This document shows, one piece after another, positions 4,941 to 5,824 of a stretch of DNA of 5,824 nucleotides. The stretch is taken from NCBI GenBank assembly GCA_947174215.1, contig CAMWIB010000074.1, positions 1-5,824 of the forward strand, written 5' to 3'. Under the pieces are notes generated by a model. It had not been told where the DNA came from, did not search any database, and worked only from the letters and a program-made list of their open reading frames with translations. The DNA is from an uncultured Clostridia bacterium (GTDB lineage: Bacteria; Bacillota; Clostridia; Christensenellales; CAG-917). The position numbers and the translations under genes are program-made. Numbering within the stretch: position 1 is the stretch's first letter; each line of letters starts with the position of its first letter.

Positions 4941-5824
4941 ATGGCAAACGTAAAAGGCGGTCTTGGTCAGAGAGGTATGAACGCACTGTTCAGAGATAAC
5001 GTCGAAAACGTCAAGGTTGACGTTTCCGAGGAATTTCCTACACAGGAGATAGACGTTACACTTATCGACCGTAACCCGGGACAACCCCGTAAAACCTTTG
5101 ATGAGGAAAGCCTGCAATCAATGGCAAACTCCATTGCAATGTACGGCGTTCTTCAACCTATTCTGCTTATAAAGACTGACGATGGCAGATACCAGATTAT
5201 CGCAGGTGAACGCCGTTTCAGAGCAAGCCTTAAAGCAGGTCTTAAATCTATCCCTGCAATCATCAAGGATTTGACTCCTCAGCAGATTCAGGAAATATCC
5301 CTTATTGAAAACCTGCACCGCGAAAACCTCAACGCTATCGAAGCGGCGGAGGGTATCCGTGAGCTTATGGAAAACTACGGTCTTACACAGGAAGAGGTTG
5401 CGGCGCGTATCGGCAAATCCCGTCCGTACGTCACAAACACGTTGCGCTTGCTCCAACTTCCAGAAGAAGTTATGGATATGGTAAAGACCGGCAAGCTCTC
5501 ACCCGGTCACGCGCGTACAATTCTTCCCGTAGACAACAAGGAAAAGCTTATTGAGTTTGCAAAGCTTTCTTGCGAAGAGGGTATCTCCGTCCGTGATATG
5601 GAGAGAATTGTTCAAAATTATCTCAATGCGCCGAAGAACAGTGCAACCGCGCAAAAGCGTAAAAAAGAAGTTTTGCCTTTGGAGTTTAAGACTTTCGTCA
5701 ACGATATGAAGCGCCTTTTCTCAACGAAAGTCGTACTTAAACGCAATGGTGATAAGGGTCGTATCATCATCGATTACTTCAACAACGACGACCTTGAAAG
5801 AATACACGCAATCATGCACCTACT
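4941..5824 (+). CDS. parB: Chromosome-partitioning protein ParB/Spo0J, 3'-truncated by the window edge
   Basis: ParB binds parS sites, uses CTP to clamp and slide on DNA, loads SMC and stimulates ParA. 294 codons plus two bases are present. The N-terminal GGLGQRGMNALF (6-17) is the ParA-stimulating motif. The CTP-binding domain includes RNPGQPRKTF (44-53), GERRFRA (89-95) and LIENLHRENLNAIE (121-134). A helix-turn-helix lies at about 148-172 (LTQEEVAARIGKS, then RPYVTNTLRLL), followed by LSPGHAR (186-192). The C-terminal dimerisation domain begins near 246 and reaches DYFNNDDLERIHAIMHL, so only a handful of residues should be missing. It is translated from its own Shine-Dalgarno sequence downstream of parA. 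No canonical parS (TGTTTCACGTGAAACA) is visible in this window. Confidence 0.95.
   Translation, partial: MANVKGGLGQRGMNALFRDNVENVKVDVSEEFPTQEIDVTLIDRNPGQPRKTFDEESLQSMANSIAMYGVLQPILLIKTDDGRYQIIAGERRFRASLKAGLKSIPAIIKDLTPQQIQEISLIENLHRENLNAIEAAEGIRELMENYGLTQEEVAARIGKSRPYVTNTLRLLQLPEEVMDMVKTGKLSPGHARTILPVDNKEKLIEFAKLSCEEGISVRDMERIVQNYLNAPKNSATAQKRKKEVLPLEFKTFVNDMKRLFSTKVVLKRNGDKGRIIIDYFNNDDLERIHAIMHL

Overview
The window looks like a piece of a Bacillota (Clostridia-like) chromosome, probably near the replication origin. The evidence is protein resemblance judged by eye: ParA keeps the residue numbering of Bacillus Soj (G12, K16, D40), RsmG has the Gram-positive CDVGAGAGFPS-type SAM motif and a KYPR-type tail, and rsmG-parA-parB is the classic origin-side gene order. 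A noc gene is absent between rsmG and parA. Coding regions have moderate G+C and the spacers are A+T rich. The exact lineage cannot be named from this sequence.

Layout. (1) 2-2167, plus strand: the last 721 codons of gyrA (gyrase subunit A), with the N-terminal part and the catalytic tyrosine off the left edge. (2) 2168-2331: a convergent spacer with a strong, probably bidirectional hairpin terminator. (3) 2332-3057, minus strand: an MTA/SAH nucleosidase-family gene (mtnN-like). (4) 3058-3250: a divergent promoter region. The nucleosidase has a good promoter and a leader of about 118 nt that carries a five-unit degenerate repeat ending on its start codon. The rsmG promoter faces the other way, with its -35 box only 5 bp from the other. 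(5) 3251-3943, plus strand: rsmG (16S rRNA m7G527 methyltransferase). (6) 3944-4164: an A+T-rich spacer with a weak hairpin and promoter elements. (7) 4165-4926 (stop to 4929), plus strand: parA/soj. (8) 4941 to the right edge: parB/spo0J, lacking only its last few codons.

How they fit together. Gyrase sets supercoiling, and ParA/ParB act in origin segregation. RsmG uses SAM and releases SAH, and the divergent nucleosidase belongs to the family that destroys SAH/MTA, so that pair may be metabolically linked. The most interesting signals are non-coding. Both rsmG and parA have a 17-bp-spaced promoter with an extended -10 placed exactly 6 nt before the ATG and no Shine-Dalgarno sequence, which predicts leaderless mRNAs. 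The nucleosidase leader contains a previously unrecognised (to me) repeat array of about 28-nt period with a possible 23-codon upstream ORF. No mobile element, tRNA, rRNA, CRISPR array or canonical parS site was seen.
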